In this document: positions 50,182 through 61,410 of the stretch, piece after piece
Position numbering within the stretch: position 1 is the first letter of the stretch
How the letters are laid out: every line of letters starts with the position of its first letter
Origin: Saururus chinensis
Lineage: Eukaryota; Streptophyta; Magnoliopsida; Piperales; Saururaceae
Reading direction: 5' to 3'
DNA: 64,000 nt
Assembly (NCBI GenBank): GCA_035235625.1
Contig: CP141140.1
Coordinates: forward strand, 17,194,685 to 17,258,684
Notes under the pieces: model-generated
What the model saw: only the letters and a program-made list of their open reading frames with translations
Told to the model about the DNA's origin: nothing
The model's database searches: none
Position numbers and translations under genes: made by a program

Positions 50182-50762
50182 GTCATTGTTAGTAGCAACC
50201 CAATCTCTCTGCGTGGAGATCCCACTACGAAGATTCAATAGGTAAAAATAAGCTGTGTGTGACTTGGAGAGAGCACTATTAAAATTAATATGCTCATTCC
50301 TGTGTTATGATGAGAGTGTTCTTAATGCATATGGAACAGGTTGACGAAAGTCTTAATGCAGTCAAGGCTTAAATAGCAGGGTATTGTGATGCATATTACC
50401 CTTGGAGACTGTCACCTATATGAGTGCCACTGAGGTCGCAGTTAAAGAGAACGAGGGCTTGTTCTCTGATGTGCAACTCATGAAAAGATACAAGGCGCAT
50501 GGCCGTAAAGTGCTACCCAGAATGATCTCGAAAAGGGAGTTATTCTAAGTGTTAGGTTTGTCAAAGCTCTTGCTTTAAGGTTCAAGTTCAAGACTTAGTT
50601 CACTTCGAACTTGTGAGAGTGGCGGCTTACCAAACTAGGTGTAGGTTCAAACCCGCAAGGTACCTATCGCCGAAAACTTGGAGTACTATTGCTCAGTGTC
50701 TCATTTTGTGTCTTATAAAATTTTGTGTTGTAGATGTGTTTTATATCAATCATGGTGGGGAT

Positions 50763-51295
50763 TGTTATTTTTTAATTGATATAAATGGTCCAGCCGTTTC
50801 ATTTCGACTTTTAATTGATATAATTGATCCAGCAGTTTCGTTTTTGACTTTATGGGAGCGTGTTAATGATCATAACCGACGGAATTTGTCCTATAAATAC
50901 CAGAACGAAATCAAAAGAAGAAGACACTACTTTCTTCTTCTCCCTTTGCTTTCTATGAGAAAACTCTAAAAGACCTCTGTTTTATTTCTCTCTGATCTTG
51001 GAGTCCGTCATTGAGCAATAGAATCTCCTCTGATCGAGATCCAATCAGTTTGATTAAATAATCTGACAGAGTGGTTCGTTGTATCTCGGGAATGGAACGC
51101 AATCGAACGCCTGTGCACGGAGTGTGGCGTATCTGTTTCAAGGACAGCGTGTAACGCGCCTCAAACCGGGTTTAAATTTCTTTTTTTCTCTCTGATTTTA
51201 TTTATTCATATAAAGATATATATTTATGTGAGATTGATTGCTTAATAATTATTTTTAGTATTCAATTGTCATTCTTTTAAGTGACAATCCTAACA
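50763..51295 (+). repeat. 3' LTR of the copia element
   Basis: It runs from TGTTATTTTTTAATTG to GTGACAATCCTAACA, with TATAAATA at 50892-50899. Compared with the 5' LTR it lacks the second 35-base unit and a short piece (GGAAGTACACC region) near 51055. Confidence 0.92.
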
Positions 51296-51300
51296 CCATC

Positions 51301-54300
51301 TTCCAACCTTAAAAACGTTGGATTGAAAGTGACTTGGGAGAGAGTACCCCATGACATTTGATGGTCCCATTGAAGGAGAAAGGTCCTTCAAAGCAGCATC
51401 CATGGTGCAACCGACGCATTTGATAACTCCCCATCAGATCAAATGAGATGAGTGTGAAATTGTAACCCCAGACGCCATGGGGCCCGGCCTTTTGGCTTTG
51501 ATCACTTTCCTAAAGGGAATTAGTATATGGAAGTTCAACAAAGCTGAAAAATTATTGAACCCTTTTAGGCTTTTACAGCTGGATTCATCAAAGTGGGGGG
51601 TCTGAGTTGGGTCATTAGATTCTTCCTTGTGATCATTTTCCTTGTGTTCTTGCCTCCTTCCACGTAGAAGTGGTACATTTTGCTTTTTCCTTCCATAAAT
51701 CAAATATTCCAAGCACATGAGACAAATATTGTCCCACTAAAACAAAGACACACATAGATGTTAATATGATGCAAGAAAAATGACAGCAAAAAGTAATGAA
51801 AGGCCTAACACGCATCTCTATCAAAATTGAGACGGGTTTGCACCATTTGTTCTCTGGGGATAACATCTCTAAATTTGTACCAGTTGTTTCAATTCAGTTC
51901 TTATCTATAAAATGCTGAAGCCTTAAAATTAAACCAGGCTTTTTCAGTTTTCAACACGGGCAACTATCGATCATTCTGACCATGTCCCTATAATCTTCTT
52001 TGAAACTTATTGGAAATCTTTAAAAAAAAGGAAAAGAAAAAGATTGGAAATCTTTCAGATGCTTATCGTCTTTCTACATCTCATGCCGGCTCCTGGTCCA
52101 CTACAGCAAGCTGCACAACACACACTTCGCATGTCAAGATAAGCGTCGCTTAGGTTCAGAACCCCTCAAGGCCTTGACCTGGGCTTAAAACAAAACCACA
52201 GTCTCTGGTCGCCATCGTATCCTAGATGCATAAACTTTAGAAGAAGATGATGTCTACGAATCTGAGTACTTTTTGTTTTTATGCTAAAACTAATGATGGC
52301 TCTTTTCTGCAACTAGGACAGTTGAAGCAAATCCGTTTTAGCTAGAGTTGTATACATTGGAAGGATAACGCCAAAACTTACTAGCCGTTAATGATGGAGA
52401 TGAAGAGAGCGTGAACGAAAGGTAATCTGCAAATTCATTCATCGATCTATCTCAGCTCGTTGTCCTTCTTTATTCATTTAAAGATACAGAGATAGAGTGG
52501 GTGCAATTGAGTTCAAGTGGCAGCGAAGGGGGTAACACTACAGATACTGCTTTGGAATATACGGCGACCGACCAAACCCTACCAAGCCTAAATCATGTAC
52601 CCTTTTTTATAGCCAATCCCCGAGGATAAGAGGGGGGGGGGGGGGAAGAGGAGGGATGGCAGGGGGGTAAGTCTTATTGAATTTGAGAGAGGACAAACCC
52701 ATGGATTTCCTGATCCAATCACTGTCAAAAATCTACGGCGTCGCTAGGAAAGGAGAAGATGATAGCATCTGAGTGCTTGAATTATTGCATAGATGGAGGG
52801 AAATGTGCACCACCAGAAATCTGGGACTTGGGTTCTGTTCACCTTCACTTGCGAACACATCTAAATGATGACTGCTTGTCCTAGCAGTCTCAACAGGCAT
52901 ATGTGGCAGAACCACAGCCTTTTTTTGGTAAGGCAAATAGATATTCTGCCACTGTTAGATCAGTTTCATGCTCATAACATGTAATCCACACAGTAGTTGG
53001 AGTCTTGCTGGGTTGGCAAGATTTTTCTTGTGGTGCTTCACCTTAGTGCTCGTCACTTCATTGTTAGCTGGCAGGAGGGTGGGGGGGAAGGGGGAGGGGG
53101 GAGCTTTGTAGCCCAGATTTTGTCCACTGGTGGATGCTGTGCAGGCTCATGCTTTGGACGGAAATTTGAAAAGAAAATGTTCTTGTTGCTCTGATGCGAC
53201 GATGACATCTCGAGCGAGTTCACTCAAGTTTTAAGATGTGCTTTAACTTACGGACTATTTCTTTGTGCCGGAGGCCTTGGATTGAAAAATGTGGGGCATT
53301 TCATTGTCTTTTGATGTGTATATAACAAAGAGTGTGTACAGCATTACAGTGAAAAGTTGCTGACTTTTTTCACTTGGGATACGTCAGAGATCCAGAAGTC
53401 GCATTCCTTAGCAAAAGAATGACGACGGATGGAAGATCTTTGTGAAGTATACAAATGGGACTTCACAAGTTTATGCAAACATATGAAAACATGTATTAAT
53501 TGTATAGCTATTACTTGTTTGCCAAAAAACAAAAAGTATACCTATTAATTCCTGACAAAAACGTTTTATCAGTACTACGGCCTAAAGATTATATATGTCC
53601 GACATAGTCACCATCAAAAGGTCTTTTGCATATTCGTCGCAGCCAAGTTCATTTAGGAAGATTAACCTGCTTTTGCATTGACAAAGACTAAATAATGGCT
53701 ACATCCTCTAAATCTTGAGTCATGCCTAGCTTATTAAAATCTGGTCTAAGCTTTGAAAAAAGCTACTCTCTGTGTGACCGTTTGGACCAGGTTTCCCGTA
53801 GTAGCAGCCAGTAACTGACTAACTGTGTTCAGTTCCTAAACACTTCAGGCATTATGTTAGGATTAATTCAACATAATACAGAAGGAAAAAGTATATGAGT
53901 CAGGATTGAGCAGGATTGACACGCTAGTGTAAGTCCAGGCAATATTGCCCTTGGATCTGTGGGATTGAAATTCAACGGCATAGGGGGCAGGCAACCTCTA
54001 TATTATAATACCTAAGCTGCCTACTATTATTATGTCTGCCGTCAGATTTAATTGGACAACTGAAGATGCCTAGGCTTACATGCATTAGTGGCGGCTTTAT
54101 AAAAGCGCCGCTAATTACGTTGCTACACTTTCTCATAATAGGGCTAATGTAAATGATATGTAATTTCATTCTTATATAATAATAATAATAATAATCCCTT
54201 CATCCAAAATAAATATCTTATTTAATTTTTTAAAATAATTTAAAATTAATTTATTTCTAAAAATTAAATAAAATATTTATATATTTTAAGACGAAAAAGT

Positions 54301-55143
54301 AATAGATAAGAATTGACCAAAAGTCAATAAGGCCAAATATGACTAAGAGATGGGCATGGAATAAGTGGACGACTAGCACATAGCAATTTGGAGCTTTAAT
54401 ATCTTTATCAATCAGGTCCGAGCCAAGTACTCTTTTTCCTCCAGATTCTGGTATGACTTGGGAGAGGTTGAATAGGTGAAGAACGATAATAGGCGAAAAT
54501 TTCCGAATCGGACAAGGTTTAAGGCCATAATCACCTGTCGAATTTGTGGTGGCATTATTGTCCAATTTGGATTTCTACACCAGTAAATAGACTATTGGAG
54601 TGCGACTGATTGAAGTACTTTGCATGTAGAACTATCACAGTTTTTTTACCAACAGAAAAAGAATATCACTCAGTTTTACTTGGAAGTATGGTTTCATATC
54701 TTCTGGGCTGGTTTCCTGCACTGGGCCTGGAGCGTCGTTGAAATATAAATGTAAATCTGAAACACAAACGTAAAACATTTTCCTGAGGCTAGACGAACCC
54801 GAGCCCACTGGAAAAAGATATTCTACTGGGTCTGGAATGTTCGTGGAATCGCATTTTGTGGATCTAAGCCTTAGGTGGGCTGGTTGAGTCTCCCAGGTTG
54901 TGGGAGAGGTCCCCATCTCGAATCAGGTTGGCATACCGTGGAAATAGGGCTGAAAACGGAGGGGCCTTGAGTGGAGCGCATATTTACTGGGGAGGTTTAC
55001 TCCCTCAATACAGATTAACCACCGATAAGCTGTGGACACATTACCCCAAAAAAGCCGTTTTCCTCCATGTGTTTTTATTTTAAAAGTCCCCTCCACTTTT
55101 TTTTTTCATTGGGGGAGAGGACTCCCTTCAATAAAGAACTGAG
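51301..55143. other. Intergenic, no gene recognised; G14 run
   Basis: No supported exon. 52632-52645 is a run of 14 G. 54175-54195 is an AATAAT run followed by a MITE-like end (54194-54300, CCCTTCATCCAAAATAAATATC). Open frames at 52.7-53.2 kb have no recognisable similarity. Confidence 0.45.
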
Positions 55144-55973
55144 TGTTATTTCATACATTTTATCAATATTGTGATAAGAAACCTTAGTAAAATGATAATG
55201 ATCGAATGAAGCAAATTATTTTATCCTTAAGATAAAAGTTGCCTTTTTTAATGGTGCTTAGGATTCACTTAAGTGTCTGCCTCTCTGGATAAGACAATCA
55301 ACCGTGTACTGTAGAAACACTTTCAACCCAGTATATGCAACGAACTACATTATGGAATACTCTCACATAAAATATAGATACATAAATCCAAAAAATAATT
55401 ATTATAAAAATTATTTTTTATAATTTTATAGGAAATCTCATTGAAGACACATCATCCCTTTCAAAGGGATGCGTCCATCCGTTTTGGTTAATAGAAACTA
55501 AACTAAATGAAATTGGGTTAAGAGAAAACTAAATTAAATAAATTTGTCCCAAAAATAATTATCTTGTTGACCCAACCTAGCACGAGTCGGCCGGGTGTGC
55601 AAACCAAGCTGGTATGATAGCTGCAACGCGCACATAAGTTAGCCTACTTAGGTGCATAGGTCCAACATATCTCTCCCCTACAAAAGTGGGTTGGCCTAAG
55701 AGCCCAACTTGAAAGGCCAAACTTGTGTCATATATATCAATATCATTATCACATTCTTCTATGCGATGTAGGATTATTTACTTATTCAACCAATTCACAT
55801 GTGTAATTCTCATTCAATACAAAGTGGGCTTGGGTTCTCTACCATATTGGTTTGACCCACATTTGCAATATAGGTTTGATCCACATAAATATTATGGGCT
55901 TAACCTATATAAACATTATACCCACTTTAATGATATGAGTTTAACCCATTAAATATAATGCCCACTTCTAACA
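55144..55973. mobile_element. Solo LTR (TGTTATTT...TTCTAACA), third copy
   Basis: It shares with the copies at 16.4 and 43.5 kb the blocks TTGTGATAAG, CTTAAGATAAA, GTCTGCCTCTCTGGATAAGAC and GCCCACTTCTAACA. It is the longest member (~830 bases). Flanking pentamers (CTGAG/AAGAG) match only at three bases. Confidence 0.7.
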
Positions 55974-55984
55974 AAGAGAACAAT

Positions 55985-57350
55985 GTAAAAAAAGCATGAA
56001 AAATTTACAAATTGCCACCTTTTAGTTATGAAAGGGAATTCAAAAATAATCTTTGAAAGATGAGGATGAGCTTAGATATATACTCTAACTTAACTCTTAC
56101 ATAACAAATAAAGAGTTTTCTTATAAGTGAAATTATTCCTAAAGACCCTAAAACTTCTCTCCCTCCAAATGTAATAGACAACAGAGTTCAAGAAGAGTTT
56201 CACAAGTTTTCCCAAGTTATAAATATAGTTGTTGAAGAACTGAGTGTGCTAAAGTGCATGCTGAGCTTAATTAGGAGAAATATCTAATTTGAAGAACCAT
56301 AAAATATTGGCCATTATCCAATTAGAATAGTTGCAAGTGAAAAAGATATGCTGAGCCGATTCAATATTTAATTTATAAAGTATGCATCTGTTAACAAGAT
56401 GGACACCTTAGCCTTGGATCTTTTCAAGCATAAGCAAACAACCATGCAACATCAATCAACAAATAAAAGAATGTCTTGAAATGTGATGTTTAAATCAATC
56501 AAGAGAAGTCTATCTTAAATTAGGCAGATGTTCAATGAGAATTATATACAAATTTAGTTGAGAACTTCCTAGAAGGATTAGGCTTTCATTTAATTGCATC
56601 CTTCTCTTGATTGAGAGTAGGGGCGTGGCTACTAATGGTATGCAACAGATGTTCACATCTCATATTAATGGGCTGACTTCTTCTCCACTAACCACCAATC
56701 ATATAATCTTAGACAAAGTCTAGAATATGACTCCCCATTTGGATAATAAGACATTGTCATAATTATAAAGGAGAGTAAAATTACCTAGTGAGGGGTCCAA
56801 CTAAAAAAAAGTTTTTTTTTGCCATTATTTGTCTTATAAGAGATCAAATCTTGCATGATAAACCTCATGCAAAGAATATACTTCGAGGAATTAGATGCAA
56901 ATGAGGGAATGCCACAATGCCATATAGAAGAATTATAAATATAATATCCATAAACCCATTTAATCTATTAAAAAATTTTCTTAGTTAAAATCCACCAAAA
57001 TAATTTAGCCAAACCAGTATAACACCAATTTTTAACTGATCTAATCCCCAATCCCCCTTCTTTTTTTTGGAAGATACACTAGCTTTCAGCTTATAGGATG
57101 AAAATGACAACCCTCATCATAGTTACTCCCAAGAGATTTAGCCATAAGAGATTCCAATTTCTTGATGATGCTAGAGGGGAGCATAAAATAAAGGGACCAA
57201 TAGATATGCATACTCACAATGACAGTTGTAAGAGTTCTAACCGACTTGTATGAGAGAGGATGCGCTTCTTCCAAGTTGCCAGAGCAAAATAAAATCTATC
57301 TAGGATATGAGGACACATAGAAGCCTATAGCCAACTAGAGAAAAGAGGTA
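55985..57350 (-). mobile_element. L1-type LINE fragment (end of reverse transcriptase and zf-RVT region)
   Basis: The minus-strand frame at 57086-57274 contains LSYKSVRTLTTVIVSMHIYW and PSSIIKKLESL, matching the L1 block (ALSYAGR..LI.SVL.S...YW..IF.LP..I...IE). Further on (lower coordinates), KKGGLGIRSVKNW, AKLFWW and a KWVYGYY block match the zf-RVT region. Stops and frameshifts abound. The boundaries are estimates. Confidence 0.75.
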
Positions 57351-57362
57351 ATCCCAAATATC

Positions 57363-57364
<2 letters not shown>

Positions 57365-57406
<42 letters not shown>
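57365..57406. repeat. (AT)21 microsatellite
   Basis: An uninterrupted AT dinucleotide run of 42 bases at the edge of the LINE fragment. Confidence 0.95.
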
Positions 57407-57408
<2 letters not shown>

Positions 57409-57409
57409 C

Positions 57410-59167
57410 AAACCTACAATATTTTTTTAAGATATTTGTGGGCCACAAATTACAAAACCAAGCCGATTTGTGAGTTAAAACGACTTAATTCAATTCAAGT
57501 TCAACTCAAACTCAAAATTGAAAGTTTAAAATCAAGCCAAATTAATCTAAATGTTGATTGTGTTAGGCTTTTTAGCACCCTTAAGAAAAGGGCGTAGAAA
57601 TAGATGAAGGAAGGCAAAGCAACCAAAGTTAATGATTTAGGCACCATCTTACCAAGTTCTCCTCTTATGCTAAATTTTTTCATCCAAAAACACAAATTCA
57701 ATACCAAATCGTAAAATTTGATCCAACATTGAGGAAAATCTGAATCCTCAACATGATTGTGCTTAGAAAATTGCTACCATGAGTTAAAATTGCTTACCAT
57801 GTTACATGACTAGATAAGACAATTTTCTTCAAAAATAAGAGACGATTAAACTTGAAGACCTAGGGCCAAATCCAAAATTTGTCTTTTTAACGAGTTCCAC
57901 AATGTGAATGAGATGTCAACGTATGCTATGGCGTGGCATATGCGAGCATTAACCCCTTAGAGAAGGTGTCACAGGGACAAACTAATGGACATTGATTTGC
58001 CCTTGTGATGGCCTGGTTATGCCAAGCAACTAGCATCCAACTCGCCCTCTCTAGCTTCATCCAATGTAGATGCACGACAAGTATAAGCACAACAAAGGAA
58101 ATCTAAAGAAAAAGAGGCAATACCCTAAAACATTTATTCTCAAAATCTCTATGCTTTCGAATATATTGGAACAAAGCCTCGGCTTCACTCCTAGCCCAAG
58201 GATCTGCTCTACACTGACAAAGTAATTATTTGGCTCACCCCCTTGGATGGATTTGTCCCTTGGCTGAACCCACGAAGGCTGGTTGGATCTGCTCATGCCC
58301 TCGACCCTCTATATGTTAATTATAATGAGTCTCCCCCTTTGCCAAGGTGTTGCATGTCTCCTTATATAGAGGAAAGATCGGGAAGCCTAGTACTAATAGG
58401 ACCAGCCCGATCTTAGTAACAAATTCGGATTCCAATAGTCCCTACCCAATACAAATGGGAAAACATCTTACAGTTCTGCCCAAAACCACATCTTTGGAGT
58501 CCTAACTTAGCTAGGAATTCAGTTGAGCCCTCCTTTAAGTGTCTTGCCTCATCTAGCCTTCCTTAGGACTCTTACTTTAGTTAGAAGTCCTCCACTCTTA
58601 TGCATTCTCGTCTGAGTAGTCATGGCTGTGTCTAATTCTTGCATAAAGTCCTTGTCCCACTTTGATTCGGTCATCTTAAGTAATCCTGTTTATATCTAAC
58701 TCCTTGTCTATGTTTTCTACTTGCGTAAGGCCTCCGACACAACTCCTAGTTATGCTAAGAATCTTGAGTTCCAATCAACAACTTGTCCCACATATCGCCT
58801 ACTTTAAGTCAGGGTTATTTGCAAGAGTCCAACGGTACTTATGAACCATTCCAAACTGATGGCGCCCAACCTATTATTATGTCCTACTCTTAGTAAGACA
58901 AGAAAACTAAGTCTTTTTCCTAGTTAGACTAAGAAACTAAATCTCAATAAATGAGTGATAAGAGTTTATCCTGGCATCCGGCCTGCCACCGTATAACACC
59001 CGCGTTAGAATTTATCTGGTTTAATGTATTTAATATTGTGCCAATATTCCAAAGCTACCGCCCAAAATGTGGACTCACTTTAAGTACTCATGTACATCCT
59101 TATCTGTCCATCGCCGAGGGCCTTTAACTGTCCGTCGTCCGGCGAAAAGGGCTAGTTGCGCCTGCGC
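57410..59167. other. No gene recognised
   Basis: 57.4-57.9 kb is AT-rich with CAAGTTCAA-type words. 58.0-59.0 kb is richer in CT, with recurring CTTAG/AGTTAG...GTCCT words, perhaps from an LTR; this is unproven. The right end leads into the upstream region of the COR27-like gene. Confidence 0.4.
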
Positions 59168-59357
59168 CCTTTACCTAGTAAAACGGTTTAGGTATCTAAC
59201 AAAAGGGATGGCGCACGTCGCGGTTCGCCGCTCGGCTCAAGCGAGAGGGGAAGCAAAAATATCCTTTACCTAGTAAAACGGTTTAGGTATCTAACAAAAG
59301 GGATGGCGCACGTCGCGGTTCGCCGCTCGGCTCAAGCGAGAGGGGAAGCAAAAATAT
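59168..59357. repeat. Perfect 95-bp tandem duplication upstream of the COR27-like gene
   Basis: 59168-59262 and 59263-59357 appear identical over 95 bases, starting CCTTTACCTAGTAAAACGG and ending AAGCAAAAATAT. Identity suggests a recent event or strong constraint. The unit ends inside an evening-element sequence. Confidence 0.95.
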
Positions 59358-59359
59358 CT
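59351..59359 (+). promoter_or_regulatory. Evening element (AAAATATCT)
   Basis: An exact match to the evening element bound by CCA1/LHY and RVE MYB factors. It lies at the end of the second 95-bp unit. At the junction of the two units (59256-59264) the sequence is AAAATATCC, one base off. Confidence 0.6.
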
Positions 59360-59378
59360 GGTCTAGGACCAGCGCTCG

Positions 59379-59386
59379 AGATATTT
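59379..59386 (-). promoter_or_regulatory. Evening-element-like site (AAATATCT)
   Basis: AGATATTT on the plus strand is AAATATCT on the minus strand, 20 bases from the exact evening element. In Arabidopsis COR27, paired evening-type elements drive clock and cold expression. Confidence 0.5.
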
Positions 59387-59423
59387 ATTTAGTCCTGACC
59401 TCGCATCTTGCTGACGCGGGCGA

Positions 59424-59429
59424 CACGTG
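59424..59429. promoter_or_regulatory. G-box (CACGTG)
   Basis: ACACGTGT lies just downstream of the evening elements. G-boxes bind bZIP/bHLH factors such as HY5 and PIFs, which are connected with COR27/28 in Arabidopsis. Confidence 0.55.
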
Positions 59430-59959
59430 TAAAAGCGCCGCCACGCGGCGCCTCGCCTCGACCGCCCCCCCGCCCCGGTGGCTGTTCCTCCGGTTCTGCG
59501 CCATCCCTGCATGCCTTGCTCGTTCCTCTTCCCTCTTCTCCTTCTTCTTCCCCTTAGCTACTCCTCTCGCGATTCTTCAGGAGTTTCCTGCTTGGGGGTT
59601 CAAGGAAATAATGTGGAGTTGGTATTTCTGAAGAATTGGCGAGAATCGGATTGGAACGATGGAAAGCATTTCCGGGCAGGGAAAGAAATCGGTGCTCACC
59701 GGGGCTGTTCCTATGGGTTCCTTCAACCACCCACAGAAATCGGACGTAGTATTTTTCCTTTGCTAATATTTCCTCTGCCTGTTCTCTTCGTCTGGTTCTG
59801 GCTAGCCATTTTGCCCAGAATAAAATAGATGACACCTCCTCGATGTGTTGAAGAAGCATCGGTTTTACTTTTTCATCTCTGTCATTGATTGGATTTTTCC
59901 TTGTAGTATGGTAAAGAAAATAGCACCTCTTGTTAAAGCATGTGCCTTTTGGATGCCAG

Positions 59960-60587
59960 ACTAATGTCGGCATTGGAGACTCCTTACAGCGGGAGATTTC
60001 TGGGGTGGGACCGTCGTGCACGGGGTGGACGGATGAGAAACACCGTATGTATCTTAGTTTCATGGAAACATCATTTGTAAATCGGCTGTCCAACCACGAG
60101 TGCAGCTCAGCGCTTTCAAGAGGACGCAATGATTTTGACTCCAACCACATACCCCAGCCAAGCCAGAAATCTTCAGGCCAGGTCTGAGTATCCTTTGTTT
60201 ATTGTTTTCCTAATCTCGGTACTTCATCTTATGATAAATGTTTTAATTTCTGTATCTAATCCTGCTGAGTTGTTGTTGTGCAAAAGTTTAAGGTTCTGCA
60301 AAGTGGTTATTGGAAAAAATTGGACATTGGAAAGAGTGGGAACCAACTAGATCATGAAGGTACTCCTCACGTCCTTTGGGCAAATCAGTGGGTTCAGCAC
60401 TTCGGGCCACTCTCTAATGGAAAACAGCCAGAAACGAAGATGTCTAATCTACGGAGGAATAGCATGTCGGGTACTAGCAGGGCCTGCTTAGCGAAAGAAC
60501 ATCGGAACATCAAGGTCTTATCAGCACGAGCAAGTACTAAAATATGCCCCACCACTTACTTACAGAATTCCGTTGATCAGAATGCAG
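59960..60587 (+). CDS. COR27/COR28-like cold- and clock-regulated protein (partial model)
   Basis: COR27 and COR28 of Arabidopsis are small nuclear regulators joining the circadian clock, light signalling and freezing tolerance. Exon 59960-60181 encodes QREISGVG, then the family signature GWTDEKHRMYLSFMETSFVN. The donor is CAG|GTCTGA. Exon 60287-60587 encodes FKVLQSGYWKKLD and WANQWVQHFGPL, the second and third conserved blocks. It ends at a GTACTT donor in phase 1. The join is in phase 0. The start codon is not settled: this frame has a TAG at 59921, so an upstream exon is needed. One candidate is an open frame from ATG 59511, but no clear donor was found. Later exons were not found. Confidence 0.75.
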
Positions 60588-60662
60588 GTACTTAGAAATA
60601 TGGATTTGACATAATTTTACTGCATAAACTATTATGCTTGCAACTTTCTTGTTGTGTCACAA

Positions 60663-60758
60663 ATATTAAAGTTAATGCCTTGTAGGGTGAATTGTGTAAT
60701 CCTGAAGTTGATATTAAAGTTAATGCCTTGTAGTGTGAATTGTGTAATCCTGAAGTTG
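60663..60758. repeat. 48-bp tandem direct repeat
   Basis: Two adjacent units starting ATATTAAAGTTAATGCC (60663-60710, 60711-60758) differ at only one or two bases. Confidence 0.9.
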
Positions 60759-61169
60759 GTATGTCTTTGATATTTGGCAAATATATGTTCGTCCTAGTTT
60801 CTTTTGAGTATGTTACATCGAAAGCCCTTCTATTGCCTTAATATATGATTTTCCTTTGCTTGTTCAAGTTTTACTTGCCACGTGTACCCTCGAGTCAAAT
60901 TATATTTACTGTATGAGTAGTAAGGGTTGTAACAAGGGGGGTGGAAAATTTTTACGGTGATGCTGGTGAATGAGAATGTTGAGGGCCAAGTTTAGAAACG
61001 TTCAGGCATTAAGTAATGAATATGACTGTAGTATTGTACCATTTCTTTGTTATCAGATATCATGATGAGCTGGGCAATTATGGATATGACTGTAGTATGT
61101 GCCGTTTTCTTTGTTATTAGATTTTATGATGAGAAGGGCTACTTGAATGTTATGAAGTTATCAACAGCT

Positions 61170-61410
61170 GAATTATGTTAAAGCCAAGTTACTCATATGC
61201 TTAAGCTGTCAAGGAACGGCCCAACAATGCCAATACAGCCAAACCAATTGCCAAATTAGGGACATGCAGCATAGGGATGAGACTCAAACCTGGGACCTCC
61301 CATGCTAGAGCTAAGTTACCTCAAAAGCTTAAGCTTTCAAGGAAATTAAATAGTTTCAGCCCAATAACGCCCGGATGGCCAAGCCAAATGCCAAATTAGT
61401 AAACTAAATG
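61170..61410 (-). repeat. SINE-like repeat, two related copies
   Basis: On the minus strand it reads TTGTTGGGC, AGCTTAAGCTTTTGAGGTAA, then CCCAGGTTTGAGTCTC, a pol III B-box-like word at 61281-61290. The order of blocks matches the SINE-like units in the last centrin intron. A second, shorter copy overlaps at 61310-61400 (GCTTAAGC, CAATAACGCC). Confidence 0.5.

Larger units (their letters stand above)
45587..51295 (+). mobile_element. Ty1/copia LTR retrotransposon, full length but inactive
   Basis: Both LTRs, gag, protease, integrase, reverse transcriptase and RNase H are present in copia order. A polypurine tract GGTGGGGAT (50754-50762) lies directly before the 3' LTR. Flanking pentamers CTATC (45582-45586) and CCATC (51296-51300) differ at one base. 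No standard TGGTATCAGAGC primer site follows the 5' LTR. Several stops and two frameshifts disable it. Confidence 0.93.

Noticed and set aside
59554..60150. 198-codon minus-strand frame opposite the COR27-like gene
   Set aside because: It lies opposite exons with clear COR27 signatures on the plus strand and has no recognisable similarity.
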